Counted from the stretch's first letter, positions 44,320 to 56,943 are shown. The stretch is 64,000 nucleotides of DNA from Chaetoderma sp. LZ-2023a (GCA_034401795.1 CM067374.1:133694300-133758299); one strand, 5' to 3'. A program made the numbers and translations. The notes: generated from the letters alone by a model not told the origin.

Positions 44320-47300
44320 TGTAGCTCACGGGGGTATGCGCTGGTCCGTTATGTTGCTCCACTCCATTGCACCGCATGTACATGATGCGCAGGATGGCTG
44401 GTTAGCTACGGGTTATGGATCCCATTTCGCGACTCTATAGAAGATACAAAGACCAACTTCTAGAGCCGGTGGAATGATAACATTCCAGTGGGGCCGTGCG
44501 ACCATTGCCACCAAGATTGAACATCACAGTTTCATCCCAACTGTTCGTGTCACCCGTATGATGGTCCATTGACTAGATTAAAAGTCTGGACATGATAAGA
44601 ATAATAAAAAAGAATAACTATACAAACAATAGTACTCGTTTGCTAGTGAATGAGCAAAGTAATACAGTACATAGAACCAACTAGTGTTCTTTCTATGTGG
44701 CCTCGCCGAAGGTACCTCACAGATTCGTAAATCCGCAGAGGCATCCCCACAAGTGAGCCTCGCAACGAGGCCACTTGATAGTTTATTAAAAACCAATTAT
44801 ACCCCTAACACATTCAAATATTATTGTTGTGAGAGGAAAGTATGTGCAATCGTCAACATGAGATAAAATCGAGAGACAATGGAGAACACACACGTACACA
44901 GAGACACAAGCTAATGCATAAACTTATGTCACAAGAATTCAATAGAACCACAAAGGCCAGGCGTGAGTCTAGACCCTATCGTTGGGAACTAACAAATGAA
45001 GCGTTAAAGATTACAACACACAACATTTGAATTTTACTGAACAGGCCATGTGTATACCAGCCCATCACAAAGTCATATCGCAATTCCGCAAATAAAGTTG
45101 ACTGATCCACAAGTAGCCTGTGTATAGACAGTAACGTGCTCGGTCGGCCCTCATCACAGGAAAATGCCTTGAACGCCGAAGCGGAGGAAAAGAGCTGGCA
45201 AAAAGGGCCACTCTTTTGTTCAAACAAAAAGCTATGTGCAGTGGTTCAATCCTAGTGAAACTATAATTAATGTCATGCACGCTGGTTTACGTGAAGGCGG
45301 GATGGATGATTTCTGAAGAATTCATAGGTCACCATCTTATGTAGGTCCAAAGATACTGAATTGGTAGTTGCCACTTTATTTATGCGGGCCTTCTGCTAAG
45401 TTCTAACCTACCATTTGGTTATTAGATACGTTTCCAAGCTTTGGCTGCAAGTGGCAGGGATTCTTACTTATCTTTTGACACTTACATCCAACTGGCGAAG
45501 ATGCCCAGCTTCCCGAAGGTTGCCCCACATAGCATCTTCCTCATAAAGACAGCATGCATGCAAGTCACATAGCGACAGCTCCCGAATCAAATGACGATCC
45601 AGTCACCATCGTCCCGCAACCACGTATAACATCACTAGGACGGGCTACAGTTCAAAAAAGAAATTTAGAAAGTGCAATACTATTTATTGGTGGGAAGTGA
45701 GAGACAGATATCCATCCTTAGTGACCTTCCCGTGAGGGCGTGGTGGGTTCTAAGACCTCACCCAGTCACCATACAGAGTTGGATAGAGATCAGCATCTCG
45801 TCCATCACATGTGTGTTATGGAACTAACATTTTACCTGTCATTAGGGTTATGTTCCAGTAATGGCCAGAGATGCACTGCAGGCCGGTGTTACATATTATA
45901 ATTTGTTTTCGCAGTGCTTCCTACCTTGGTGGGGTATCTAAGCTAGCTGGTATTCAAAGATACAGGGGGTTTGTATGTGAAATCGGCACTTTAGTTTTCA
46001 CCGCTCGGAAACCCCAATAGCTTCCCAGAGTCTGATCCTACCAACGTGTCGATTGAGAGTCCAGACAATTATTACGCCTTATGGCTGGAGGAGCGTAGAA
46101 AGAGACAATCACTCAATATTAATAAGAGGTCCTAAGGTAATTGGCCAATGTATACAATCTAGCCAGTGTGCGGTGTTACATATCCGCAACAGCCGGAAAA
46201 GAGGCGTACACATTGTGTCTCTTATGGAGAGATTGCCCCTAACTACTTTAAACGTATCCTATCGAGCTAAAATAGCCAGGTTTAGTCAGTCACATATCAG
46301 GCTCGTGCAAAATGAGCATGATCAGTGACCTCAGTGTAAAATTGATGCTGGGGGAATATATTGATTCGGATATAATGTTGCTGTATAGTATAGCCTAGCA
46401 TACTGCGTCCTAGAGTTTTTATATATAAACAAAACAGAATAACTAGGATGGCTACTTGCCATATACATAACTAACTAGTACAGTGCTAACAGTACATCAG
46501 GTCATAGGACCTTACAGTGCTCATCAGTTGTAAGCACACGGAAATTAGGATAATATATACAGTATGAAATAGAAAATATAAAAATGCGGGCTTAAGACCG
46601 GGAAGGTACCTATTAGCCATCAGTACCTATTGCGGAAATAAATGAAAGTACAATACTACAACAATATAGCTACCTGAGTACCTATTGGTCATTGGTATGG
46701 AAACAGTTCATAAATCATGGGTGTTGATGCGCTACAGATGAGTAGCGCGAGGTGACATGATTCTGAAGTTGCTGGGAAGATTTCCGCAAGCAGACTGTGG
46801 CTCACTCTCAAGACGACAAAGAAGAACGTCTGTAGAAGGATGTCCATGAGCTAGTCACAATAACTAATACAGGAATTTGCACAGTATATTATAAAGTGTC
46901 TGTCCAGCTACGGTAGCTTGAAAGTTGCCCATTAACAAGGAGGGCTACAGTTGTAATTAAATATGCATGTACATAACTGGGTACACCATGCAGGATACGT
47001 CGCATAGCTCTTGCGACGCACCGGGCAGAGTCCCACCAGATTGTGGTCTAAAAGTTAATTAAAACACATGACATGCTGCGCGGAAGTTTGATACCACTTT
47101 TCAGCATGGTCCGGAAGATCCAGTGAGTTATCCACCAAGAATCAACTCGGCTCTACATCCTGTAGAATTACATCAGGCCCACAAGGCCCATCCACAGAGA
47201 GCGTGAGTGTTCCGGAAAGGGAGTTCTTATTTTGTTATCTTGCCCTCAGATGGCCGTCAGAGAGCTTCCAAAATTGTTCATGCGGATGACCAAGGTTGCT

Positions 47301-48017
47301 CACTGGCGCAGGAGATCTGAATTACATGGGGCACTGCTGCGATGTAGGTACCACAGTCAGTTAGTAGTTAGCCCATATCTAGCACTGCGCTGGTTCAGCA
47401 ACCTTGCTGTCGTGTCAGCTTCCACGCTGAAGTGCTCTCGATTCTTGTTTTCTGGCTCCTTTTATACTACTCGTGACATAACAGGCAGAACTCCCCAGCC
47501 AATCAGCGGGCGAGCAATAGCCAATCAGCATGTAGCTAGATAGAGTGACGTGGCGATCACGTGATCAGCACATTCCCCCATTCACTTAATACACACACAC
47601 GCGATTACGACATTCAAGCAATATTTTGAAAATTATTTAAGAAAGCCATTTGACGATAACTCAGCCATTTCTAGTCCGATTTTCAAAAGGTAAAAAGTTT
47701 TGAAATCCTCGTCTCATTCCGGTCCTGATCGATACCAACGACGAGAATGGAGTGATTTAAAGAAATCACCAGTACCAACTCGGTACACTATAAGCGTACA
47801 CTCTCTCCCAATACTGACACGTATTGTCAGGGAAGCTCTGACGTGCACGCATGCGCGCTATGCGTTCTTACGGACATTTTAGCGAAACCTCTCTCATAGG
47901 GCTTTATGCACGCTTACTATCCTACACAGGGTGTGTGCTTTGAACGTACCCGGAGCAGTCATCCCGTACCCAGCCTAGCTGGGATGGTCCGTACCCGTCT
48001 GGCCGATCCGCGCTTCA
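44320..48017 (-). repeat. Solo LTR of 3.7 kb, complete, Ty3/gypsy-related
   Basis: Ends TG...CA (TGTAGCTC at 44320, GCGCTTCA at 48017) with a 5-bp target duplication GCCTT at 44315-44319 and 48018-48022. Removing it restores a retroelement 3' tail (AGGCTCTGCCTTTGATGGAC), for which a related tail at about 53360-53455 (minus strand) shows the uninterrupted version. On the minus strand it has two CCAAT boxes (about 47499-47525) and TATAAAAGGAG (near 47460). Its left part matches the LTR pieces at 37912, 38293 and 48376. No protein coding seen. It is far longer than most animal Ty3/gypsy LTRs. Confidence 0.8.
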
Positions 48018-48115
48018 GCCTTTGATGGACTGCCCAATTGTGATGTATGTATATTATATATTAAACATGAAATAAATAATCTTGAATCTTGAATTTTGAA
48101 TCTTAATATATAATT
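48018..48115 (+). mobile_element. Retroelement 3' tail, right half of the LTR target
   Basis: TTTGATGGACTGCCC, then ATGAAATAAATAATCTTGAA and repeated TTGAATC units. Its left half is at about 44295-44319. A related tail lies at about 53350-53460 on the minus strand (ATAAATAATATTGAACTTGA). Confidence 0.7.
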
Positions 48116-48375
48116 GCTAGATCACTCATCACACTCTCAAAAGCGACATTTCAAAGTTCAGTATTTTCTAGCCGAATGTATAGCCTCCTAACTAATATGT
48201 TTTGGTTACTAATTCTAATACGTAGTCAAATAAAGTGTCAGATTAACATAACCAATACAATTTTATTTCTGATAAAAAATTTTTTTTATCTGTTCAATTT
48301 CTCTTCAAATTTCCGAAAAGGGAATTTAGTAATTTTTGGAGGCTATATATGCAGCTGATTGTCTGTGGCAGCCAG
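48116..48375. other. AT-rich non-coding stretch between two LTRs
   Basis: No gene or repeat recognised. Confidence 0.45.
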
Positions 48376-51108
48376 TGTAGCTTGCGGGGTTGCATCAGGC
48401 CATTCCTGTGCATGGTGATGGGTCGCCGCGCCACATGTGCATGGCGAACGAGACGGCTGGTTAGCTTCCGGTCTCGGGGTATTGGATCCCGTGCGACGTA
48501 GTCCTGGGGTCAACAAAGACCAGCTCCTAAGGCCAGTGGAACTCAATTGCCGCTAACATTAAATTGAACAGTGTCAGCCCACGAATTGGTGTCACCGGTA
48601 TGCTTGTCCATAGCAATTTTGAAACTAGGATTTGAGATAAGCCTAAAAATAATAACTAAGAAAATATAACCTATACAAACAGTAAAGTTTGTTAGATAAC
48701 ACTGATCATTTGAATAATACTTAACATAGAGACAGTTCATGAACCTTTACACGTGGATACACTGGAGGTACCACACAGACCCTTGAGTCCGCAGTGGTAC
48801 ACGCACAAAGGAGGCTCCCGCATACGAGATCACTAATTAACTTTATATAAGTTATAATATCTCTATGCTGAAGACGATAAGGAGACGGACGGAACTCTTA
48901 GCATGGCAAAAGGCATGGTGCCTTACGCGAGCATTACTTTTAATGCTATAAAAATTGTGGTGAGAAGTAGTAACCTCACGTAGGCCGCCATCAATGGATA
49001 TTTTTGCGAGAGGTGAGTGCCTCGCGTGGGCCTCTGTTACAGAAAAATACCCCCACTGCCGAAGCGGAGGAAAAGTGTTGGCCAAAATGGGCCATCCTTT
49101 ATTCAACCAATGTGCTGTGATATTGTCACAAGCAGATCTTTATAACTGACCTATCGTTACGGTGGGGATAGAGAGATGAATATCCACCACAAATGTCCTT
49201 CCCATGAGGGCGTGGCAGATTCTAACATCTTGCCCAGACATTTTAATGAGTTGAGTGAAGATGGGCATCTCGTCCGTCACCAAGTCCTATGGAGGTAAGT
49301 ATTGATCTGTCGTTAGGTTTAAGCTCAAGTTGCCCAATATGCACTGCGGTGTGGGGACAATATTCCAAAGAAATATAATATAATAATTGTAATGTGTTCA
49401 CAGTGCTTCCTTCATTGGGAAGTGTAACTAGCTACTAAGTATCCTAAGATACAGGGGGAGTGTATGTGACACCATACCTTGATCATCACCGCTCGGAAAC
49501 CTCCGATAGTTTCCCAGAGTCAGATCAGCCCACGGCGTGGGTAGGGATATCCAAACAATTAAGAAGCCATCAGGCTTAGTGGAACATGAAAAGAGACAAT
49601 AACTTATAGATATGAGGCTTTATAGGTATATTGGCCATTTTAACACAACCTTGCCAGGGTGCGGGGCTACATTACCACAACGACCGGAAAAGAGGCATAC
49701 ACTATGTGTCTCCTAGTTAAGAGATTGTCTCTAATCACAATAAACCTATCCTATCGAGCTAACTAGTCAGGTTTAGTCGGTAGCATATGCCAAGCTAAAC
49801 AGAGTTATCGCACGGACAGCGACCTCAGTGTAAAATTGTTGATGGCGGGGGAAAGTGATGCATATAAAAATGTTGCTGTATAGTATCTCCTAATGCACTG
49901 CAGTCCTAGGTTTTCTACAAATAAGCAAAACATATCAACAAGATGCCCGCTGGCCATATACCTAACTAACCAAGTACAAAACGGTAACAGTATATGATTA
50001 GATTAAAACAGTGGTAATACAGGTTGATAGACCTAATACGGTGCGGTTAGTTAAAGCACCTTACAGTAAACAAGGATAACTATAGACAGTAACAATAAAA
50101 AATTATAAGATGCGGTCCGAGGACCGGTACAGTACCTATTAGTCATCGGTACCTTTATACGGTAATAAATTATAATAATTAAAGATGTAATTAAAGATAT
50201 CATGTATAGTTACTTGAATACCTAGTAGCCATTCTTATATACAGGGCTACTATGTTACTAAACTTGAGACGTCACTATACTTGTGACGTGAGTTGCCATG
50301 TTCTCTGAAAGCTGGATACGTCTCCGCATGTAGATTTCCCGCAAGACAGGGTTCCTATATGCTGGTCCAGAATGGAAGCGGCACACACTCAGGACAGTGA
50401 AACACAGTATAAGTAATGTCTGCTGAATAGCTAGTAAGTTCTACACAATAATATGGTAGTAATGAAAGTTCCCATCCGATGACGGTAAGTTAAGTAAGCT
50501 AAGATAACCCATTAACAGGGAGGTTTATTAATATAATTGTAATTATGCCTGTGGTGAGGCGTGCGCCAAATAGCTCTAGTGGCGCACCGGGCAAAGTTTA
50601 CTTGGCTGCAGACATCGCCGCTCTACGTCACATAGAATTACATGACTGGCCCGTTAGGGCTCACTGCAAGAACAGTTTCTTATAGATGGTAATTAAAATA
50701 GGAACGTATTTAAGTTCTAAAGTTCTTAATGTGGTGAGACGGGAACTGCTTTGGTGCGTGCTGATCGGAAAACCTCTTGACACAGAGATGATGTATAAAT
50801 CTGTCTTCGGTTGTTTCGTCAGGTTCCCATACGCTCCCGACTGATCAGCCACCAGCCGACGAAGCTCTCGATCTTCTGAAATCATCCCCTTTTATACTCA
50901 TGGTGACGTCGTAACTGGCTGCCTCAACCAATCAGAATTTGCTGAACCAGCCAATCAGCGTGCTGTAATCCTGTTACGTGTACACAATTATCTAAATATC
51001 ATGATATATATAGATGTGAAGATGACATAGTGAGTTACGTGTTACACAAATCACTAATTATTTAGTTATATATATATATACGATTACGACGTTATGGAAA
51101 TATTTTGA
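48376..51108 (-). repeat. Partial LTR related to the 3.7-kb solo LTR
   Basis: Starts TGTAGCTTGCGGGG at 48376 and parallels the solo LTR in order: GGTTAGCTTCCGGTCTCGGG, GTGTCACCGGTATGC, GCCGAAGCGGAGGAAAAG, CCATGAGGGCGTGG, CACCGCTCGGAAACC, GGCGCACCGGGCAAAG, CTTTTATACTCATGGTGACG (minus-strand TATA), two CCAATCAG boxes and AATATTTTGAA. Homology stops near 51108. Confidence 0.75.
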
Positions 51109-51350
51109 ACATGTGGCTTTCAAACTCCCATTCCATGACCGGACATGATTCCTATGGAGGCACGGACCTCAATTCTGACCATAATCTAGTTATTACATGC
51201 ATTCAGATGAACGATCTCTACCTAATAAATAAACACCATACCAGGCAAGAGGGTAGAGTCACCTACAACCTACTCAAGTTCATCAGCGACACTGACACTC
51301 AAATGTCATACAAAAAGTCCCCCGGGAGCAGATAGCTAAGATCGACGTCA
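51109..51350 (+). pseudogene. LINE endonuclease fragment (RTE-like)
   Basis: Reads DSYGGTDLNSDHNLVITCIQ then EGRVTYNLLKF. The GxD-SDHNLV block is the C-terminal catalytic SDH motif of apurinic-type LINE endonucleases, with the R-YNL-K spacing of RTE elements. It begins where LTR homology ends and is only a scrap. Confidence 0.6.
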
Positions 51351-51844
51351 GCTCGAATCCAAACGAAATCCTAACCAAAATACTGAAATCTATGGAATCA
51401 TCAGCCACCAGCACGATATAGGTGTTGTTAAAACAACCAAACGAGGTATACTGACGACCCTCTAGTAGGCTGGCTTTCTTATGCCATCTCCAGCCAATCA
51501 GGGTGTGCCAGTCTTAACAGCATTAGCAGGAGTCAGCAAGTTCTATAGCAACATCGAATCTTATGCTATATTCTTTGAGTACACTCAAGGATTCGGGTCT
51601 CCAAGGCCTGCTTTCTTTTTATCCAGACATGCCATTATCATCACGAGGAAATGGAATCTTCAGGCTTTCCAGATCATGGTCATGGCCATTACGAGTAAGA
51701 TGCCATGCAAAGATCATGTATAAAGAACTAAACGTGCCCATTCAGTCATCTACATCATGCGAACATGGCTGTGTACAATTCTATGAATGGAAACCTGTCT
51801 ATTATGGATGACCTCCAGTGAACCGTCGTGTGTGGAGAGGTGGC
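51351..51844. other. Stretch without recognisable gene
   Basis: Short open frames only. I see no domain or repeat family. Confidence 0.45.
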
Positions 51845-52061
51845 AAATCATGTCTTAGACATTCTTGCCAGTATGCTGGTATGGGCTTGCTAAGTATTAC
51901 TCCACTGTGCATGATTCGCAACCCGGAAGCGTGTACTTTGCTTTATTACATCATAATTGCGTGTTTATGACTTCATCATTTGTTGTTAAACAAAAACATT
52001 ATTTTATGTATGTAACAATCGAGCTGGACCCTGGAAAATCATGTCTTAGACATTCTTGCCA
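51845..52061. repeat. 165-bp insert between 26-bp direct repeats
   Basis: AAATCATGTCTTAGACATTC-TTGCCA occurs at 51845-51870 and 52036-52061. The insert (51871-52035) recurs at 52855-53011, starting GTATGGGCTTGCTAAG and ending GAGCTGGACCCCGGAAA. Confidence 0.7.
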
Positions 52062-52139
52062 TACTACATGCTTTGGGTATAGCCATCCGCATGGTGGCTG
52101 TAGCGCATCCCAGGGAGGCTTTCCGGGTTGGCTAGCCCT

Positions 52140-52400
52140 TCCTGTTACTCGACCGCAGTCTGTATAGTCTTGGATCTTACTGGTTGCCTGATTATCATAT
52201 ATTTTTGTGTCATCTGCAAATATTTTGCAGTGACAGGTAAGTACCTAGGTCTGGTAGATCATTTATGTATACCAGAATGAGTATAGGATGCAGGACACTT
52301 CCTTGTGGCACACTGCTGGTCACTGCTATCCAGACTGCATGTTGCATCCTTGATCTTTACTGGATCTCTCTCTTCTATTAAGTAGTCCCAGATAACGTGT
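52140..52400 (-). pseudogene. LINE reverse transcriptase fragment (palm)
   Basis: The minus strand reads SVPQGSVLHPILILVYINDL-PDLGTYLS, then, shifted by one frame, the catalytic IFADDTKIYDNQATSK. SVPQGSVLGP...YINDLP...FADDTKIY is the B-C core of CR1/jockey LINE RTs. The frameshift between the blocks and the absence of the rest mark a dead scrap. Confidence 0.8.
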
Positions 52401-52740
52401 AGACGTTGGGCCAACGTTGGCAACAGGCTAGGAGATCGCAGTTGGCATTACAACATTGGTCCAACGTTGGCCGTATCACTTGTTTGCCAATGTTGGGCCA
52501 GCGTAGGAGATTTCACAGTAAATCAGACAAATACAACATAATATTGACCTTTTAATTGTTAAATTGTTAACCTATGCTTTCTGGTGTGCTATTTTAAATA
52601 TTTTCATCTATTTATGCCCGTTGGTTCAACGTTGGCCCAACAACGTATTACCAATGTTGGGCCAACACTGGACTGATATAGTAAAATTATGCTGGCCCAA
52701 CATATTGGTAAATGTTGGGCCAACGTTTGGTTTCTCTCAG
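52400..52740. repeat. Cluster of TTGGGCCAACGTTGG motifs
   Basis: CCAACGTTGG or close variants occur at least seven times (about 52411, 52471, 52493, 52627, 52658, 52693, 52713) in both orientations. Probably ends of small palindromic transposons. Confidence 0.6.
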
Positions 52741-52854
52741 TCGTTGCATATCCATTTTAATAGATTGCCACCAATACCATATAGCTTCTGAGTTTGTTTG
52801 GAGTCGTTGGTGTGGTACATACAGTATTGAATGTTTTTAGGAGTCTAAACTATA

Positions 52855-53011
52855 GTATGGGCTTGCTAAGTATTACCTCACTGTGCATGATTCGCAACCC
52901 GGAAGCGTGTACTTTGCTTTATTACATCATAATTGCGTGTTTATGACATATCATTTGTTGTTAAACAAAAACATTGTTTTATGTATGTAACAATCGAGCT
53001 GGACCCCGGAA
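52855..53011. repeat. Second copy of the 155-bp repeat
   Basis: About 95 percent identical by eye to 51879-52037, with unrelated flanks. Confidence 0.75.
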
Positions 53012-53345
53012 ATACGGCATCACATAAGCCTATACTGAATTAACCCCTGTATGGTTTGATTGAGCATTGTTGCTTGCTGCCAAATGAGCATTGTTGCTTG
53101 CTGCCTTTGGCAACTACACCTTCTAGGCAGGTTGGTTGAAAATATAAAGTCTGTCTGTTGCTAAATTGCTTTTTTTGTGTGGTTTATTTTAATATGTTCT
53201 TTTCATAACTACATGTAAACTGTACTGTGCTGATTAGACGTACGTAATGCCATCAAAAGCAATAAAGTATTCATGCGATGTAATTGTTTATGACAACATA
53301 TACTTGAGTGAAGATTCGATTTATCCATTGCACGCGCATAGTAAA
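53012..53345. other. Non-coding stretch
   Basis: A short imperfect duplication TTGAGCATTGTTGCTTGCTGCC / ATGAGCATTGTTGCTTGCTGCC lies at about 53061-53105. Otherwise nothing recognised. Confidence 0.45.
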
Positions 53346-53349
53346 TAGT

Positions 53350-53460
53350 CATCAAGTTCAAGTTCAATATTATTTATTTCAAGATTTATGTACATGTAAA
53401 CAGATACTACAGGCAGTCCATCCAAGGCAATGCCTATAAAGTGATGGACCCCTTACAAAT
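53350..53460 (-). mobile_element. Retroelement 3' tail
   Basis: The minus strand reads GGCATTGCCTTGGATGGACT then AAATAAATAATATTGAACTT-GAACTTGA. Same family as the tail interrupted by the solo LTR. Confidence 0.65.
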
Positions 53461-54180
53461 ATACATCACAGTAGCTTACAAACAAGAGACACACAAAAAG
53501 GACAACACTAATTAAAAAGCATTCACTTAACTAACAATACATAAAAATACATATGAAGAAATTAACATGTAGAAAAGGATATTCGGATAGCGACAAACAT
53601 AGAAAATGACAAGTACACATATTGATGCAAGGCATCAATGGTAAATAGCGTGCCCGGAGGTCATTATAATTCTGAGAATAAACTCAACTGTTTCATGAAA
53701 AAATTAAGTTATATAAAGGCATACAATAAACACAAAAGAAGGAATATTTCTTGCAAAAAGATATGGGCAGTATTAGCTATGGGCTAAGAAAAGCAGCTTA
53801 TATCTTTGGTCAGTCCAACAATTTTTCCATCCATCCTTCTCTCCAGGCCAAACTCCTTAACAGAGAGAGGAACAGACAAAATTAAGAGCGGCCAGTGATG
53901 AGAAAATTGCACTACTGCATCAACAGAGTGTAACAGATCAAATGTGGGTCATTAGGTATCAACAACTTGTAAAGATAAAGAAATCAACAGAGCTGGCAAC
54001 CCAGTCAGTAGAAAATCAGCGCAAGACGCAGTACAGACCCTGACACCCATTCAAACATATTAAAGAAAAACTGTAAAGAATATTTTAAACCTAAATCTTG
54101 ATACCTTCTTAAACAGACGTGAAGAGCTTATTACCCGGAAATATATTGGTGAAATATACACTGCAATGCTAGTGAAATGC
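53461..54180. other. AT-rich non-coding stretch
   Basis: No gene seen. GGATAGCGACAAACATAGAA at 53585 resembles a scrap at 43409. Confidence 0.4.
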
Positions 54181-54194
54181 ACAAAGCACGTATA

Positions 54195-54480
54195 TTTCAG
54201 ATGCAATACAGGACCCCAATCTGTACCGACAGATAACCTTTTCAACAAAGTTAAGTGGCCAGGATAGAACCAATCCCGTGAACCTAGTTTTCTCCAACGA
54301 AAATGATATAGCAGAAAACATTCTGACTGAAGACCCAGTGGGAAACATCGTGATCTGTTTCATTTAGCTATCATATCTATGTCACCTATTAAACGATATC
54401 TTTACTGGAAACAACGACAAACTATTAAATCAAATATTTTTGCTAGACAAAAAGGCCAAAATTGGCCTCAACCGTTGTAA
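54195..54480 (+). pseudogene. LINE endonuclease fragment (CR1-like)
   Basis: Reads IQDPNLYRQITFSTKLSGQD, RTNPVNLVFSNENDIAENIL and TEDPVGNIVICFI. The R-NP-NLVFSN-D...PVG-SDH pattern is the end of CR1-type endonuclease, with the SDH triplet degraded to NIV. A dead scrap. Confidence 0.6.
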
Positions 54481-54599
54481 TGATGACGATCTTGTTGACC
54501 ATATGTGCAAATATTAGGGTATTAGCCTGATAAGTCAGGTTCTACCAGTACACGTGGCTAATAATATGGGATATATAGAAATATTTTCACATTACTATA

Positions 54600-55600
54600 A
54601 TAAATATTTGGTGGTAGAATTATTACAATATTTTGCACAGCACGAGAACATAGTGAGTTCTACATGGCCTTATGTTCGAAAACTGGCTACAAGGCATGTA
54701 GAGATATTCCGGTACCGAATATAGTACATTATTGGAATTTGACAATGGTGTGCCACTACTAAATTGCATATGACGAAATTACTGTATAGTAAACATTTTT
54801 TTAAACCTTTGATACTTTATTAGTGTATTCATATACGTATCTAACCATATGGGTGAACTTTTGGGGTCGAACCTATTGCAAACAGTGTGGTACAGAAAAT
54901 CGTTGATCTGACAGAATTTGTGCCAATTTTCGGTATTGAATTGTGTACTATGAAATTACGTTCCTGTAGAGTTTTTCTTTAATTCGGAATACAACTAGCA
55001 TATTTCCTATAAGTATTTGTGGGTAAAATTCTGGGGGTGAACATATTGCAATGAAAACCATGAATTATCCTAAGTTTGAGCTTATTTACGTTACAAAATT
55101 TTTAAATCTCACTACGTCGTAAGCTTATGCCTATACCTATCTAAATATATGGGTGATATTCTGGGCCGAACCCATTATGAGCGATATGTCAGGACACATC
55201 AACACCTATCAGAATGTGGTGAATGTGAACCAACCATATTACAATGGGGCCATATGGCGAATATGTAACTACATATTACCAAATTACTTGATGGTAGAAT
55301 CGTGCAAAAGCACAGCTATATGTAAAAGAATGGATTACAAACTGAGATTCTAATACTGAATATAGTAAATTGTTGGCATTTGACAACTGTCCGTGACTAC
55401 TAAATTGAATATTACGAAATTACTACGTGGTAGAAATCTCAAGATTCATTAGCGTATTCATATCCCTATCTAACCATATGGGTGAAATTATGTAGCCACA
55501 CATGTTGCAGACGGTAGCGTATTGAAAACCACAGATCTGCCAACATTGGAACAAATTGTAAATATGGGATTGTCTTGTGGGAGTCATGACCCCATCGGAC
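54600..55600. repeat. Satellite-like array, unit about 165 bp, left part
   Basis: Diverged units share CTATCTAACCATATGGGTGA, ATTCTGGGG(G/C)(T/C)GAAC, TTGCAGACAGT and TACGAAATTACTACGTGGTA. Markers (GGGTGA or GGGTAA) at 54851, 55021, 55151 and 55479. Confidence 0.65.
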
Positions 55601-56930
55601 ATCTTATATTTTCGAGTAAGTCCTAAAGAAATTATGATTTGAAAATACCAGGTGAGCTAAAGGTCCAGATGACATCTTATTTTAATAGTCAGTTTAGATC
55701 AGCATAGTGCTGGTAACATTGTTTGTAAATATTGGCCAGCTGCATTTCTGATAAATGGCTGGGGTGCTAGATATAGCACGATGAAACTAGATGGACAAAG
55801 TTGTGGAATGATATTTGAAATAAGTGAATTGATTGGAAAAGAGTCTATGGTTCTGAGTTGATGTGTATTTGGAAAGAGTTTGAATGAAAGTGGTTGCTGT
55901 TCAGTCGGCACACACTTTTATAATATTCAGCAGTTGTTGGGAACGATAGTTTAGAAAATAATCAATGTATAGTAATCAGTGTTGGGATGAGTGAAACCGA
56001 ACGTGACAAACAGACTTAGTTGACGACGTAGACGATATAGGTTCTCACATGAGAATGGAACAACACCACCTGGGAGGATTCAACTCACCATCGTGAATCA
56101 CTGAACATCTCGCTGATGTTCAGTTTCGTGAAGCTCTGGTCAGACTTCGAGTTAGTTTAAGCTACTTGTTAGTTTCGTACACGTTTTATACTAGTCTGAT
56201 TGATTTTGCTCCTTGCCAAAGTTTGTATATTAGTGTTAAGTTCAGTTTTAATAAATTCAATTTAACTTACGTATATGTAAGTCAGTCATTCAGTTAGTTT
56301 GTCAGTATGAATCTAGTCTTGAGTTGAAGGAAACCTTCAATCCTTACTTGGAAGTCATAACGTCAGATAAGGCCCAGCAGTCTTCAATAAATATCGTCAC
56401 CTACCATCAGTCAGACGAGGCGAGCCAAACTGCCATTCTCCTTCTCCGCCACTGATAGCCATTGTCGCAGCAACTCTATCCAGCTACCGGTGACGAGGCG
56501 CGACCACCAACTTAGTAAGAAGAACCGAACCCCGAGGATGAGAAATCCTCATTGGCTTCACCTGCCAGGATAGACTAGGATTCAACATCGTTACTGTGAA
56601 ATTCGTGAGTGTAAATTATTCAGCACCACTATTCGAACAGGAGTTCAGATCTGTGTAAAAATGTAATACCTTCAATTATGTCTAATCCACCAACAAGGCC
56701 AGTCATATCAGTTCTTAGTGACATTAATGATCGTGTCAGTCAATTTATCGAATTAGTTAAACTTTCTGAACACCCTAAAGTGGTACAGCATAGGGAGTAC
56801 CAAGAAAACACAATTGTTAAAATTATTACAGACATTAGGTGCGAAGAACAACCTAGGCCAAAACGTGTGGTAGTACAATTGTACTACCAGTAATTCGGAA
56901 CTCTGTTTATTTATAAATAGTACATCGTAT
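55601..56930 (+). other. Left flank/leader region of the plus-strand Ty3/gypsy fossil
   Basis: Probably holds its 5' LTR and leader (TTTTATAC at about 56183, AATAAATTC near 56250, CTACCGGTGACGAGGCGCGA near 56485 as a possible start of the internal region), but I see no matching right LTR to confirm the boundary. A 71-codon open frame at 56678-56893 has no recognised family. Confidence 0.45.
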
Positions 56931-56943
56931 CAGTGTGAGTGAG

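Noticed and set aside
46053-47543. Open frames of about 90-100 codons inside the solo LTR
   Set aside because: No domain and no counterpart in the related LTR at 48376.
51481-51811. Overlapping plus-strand frames of about 80 codons as a host exon
   Set aside because: No recognisable protein, no paired splice sites, and the surrounding DNA is repeat debris.
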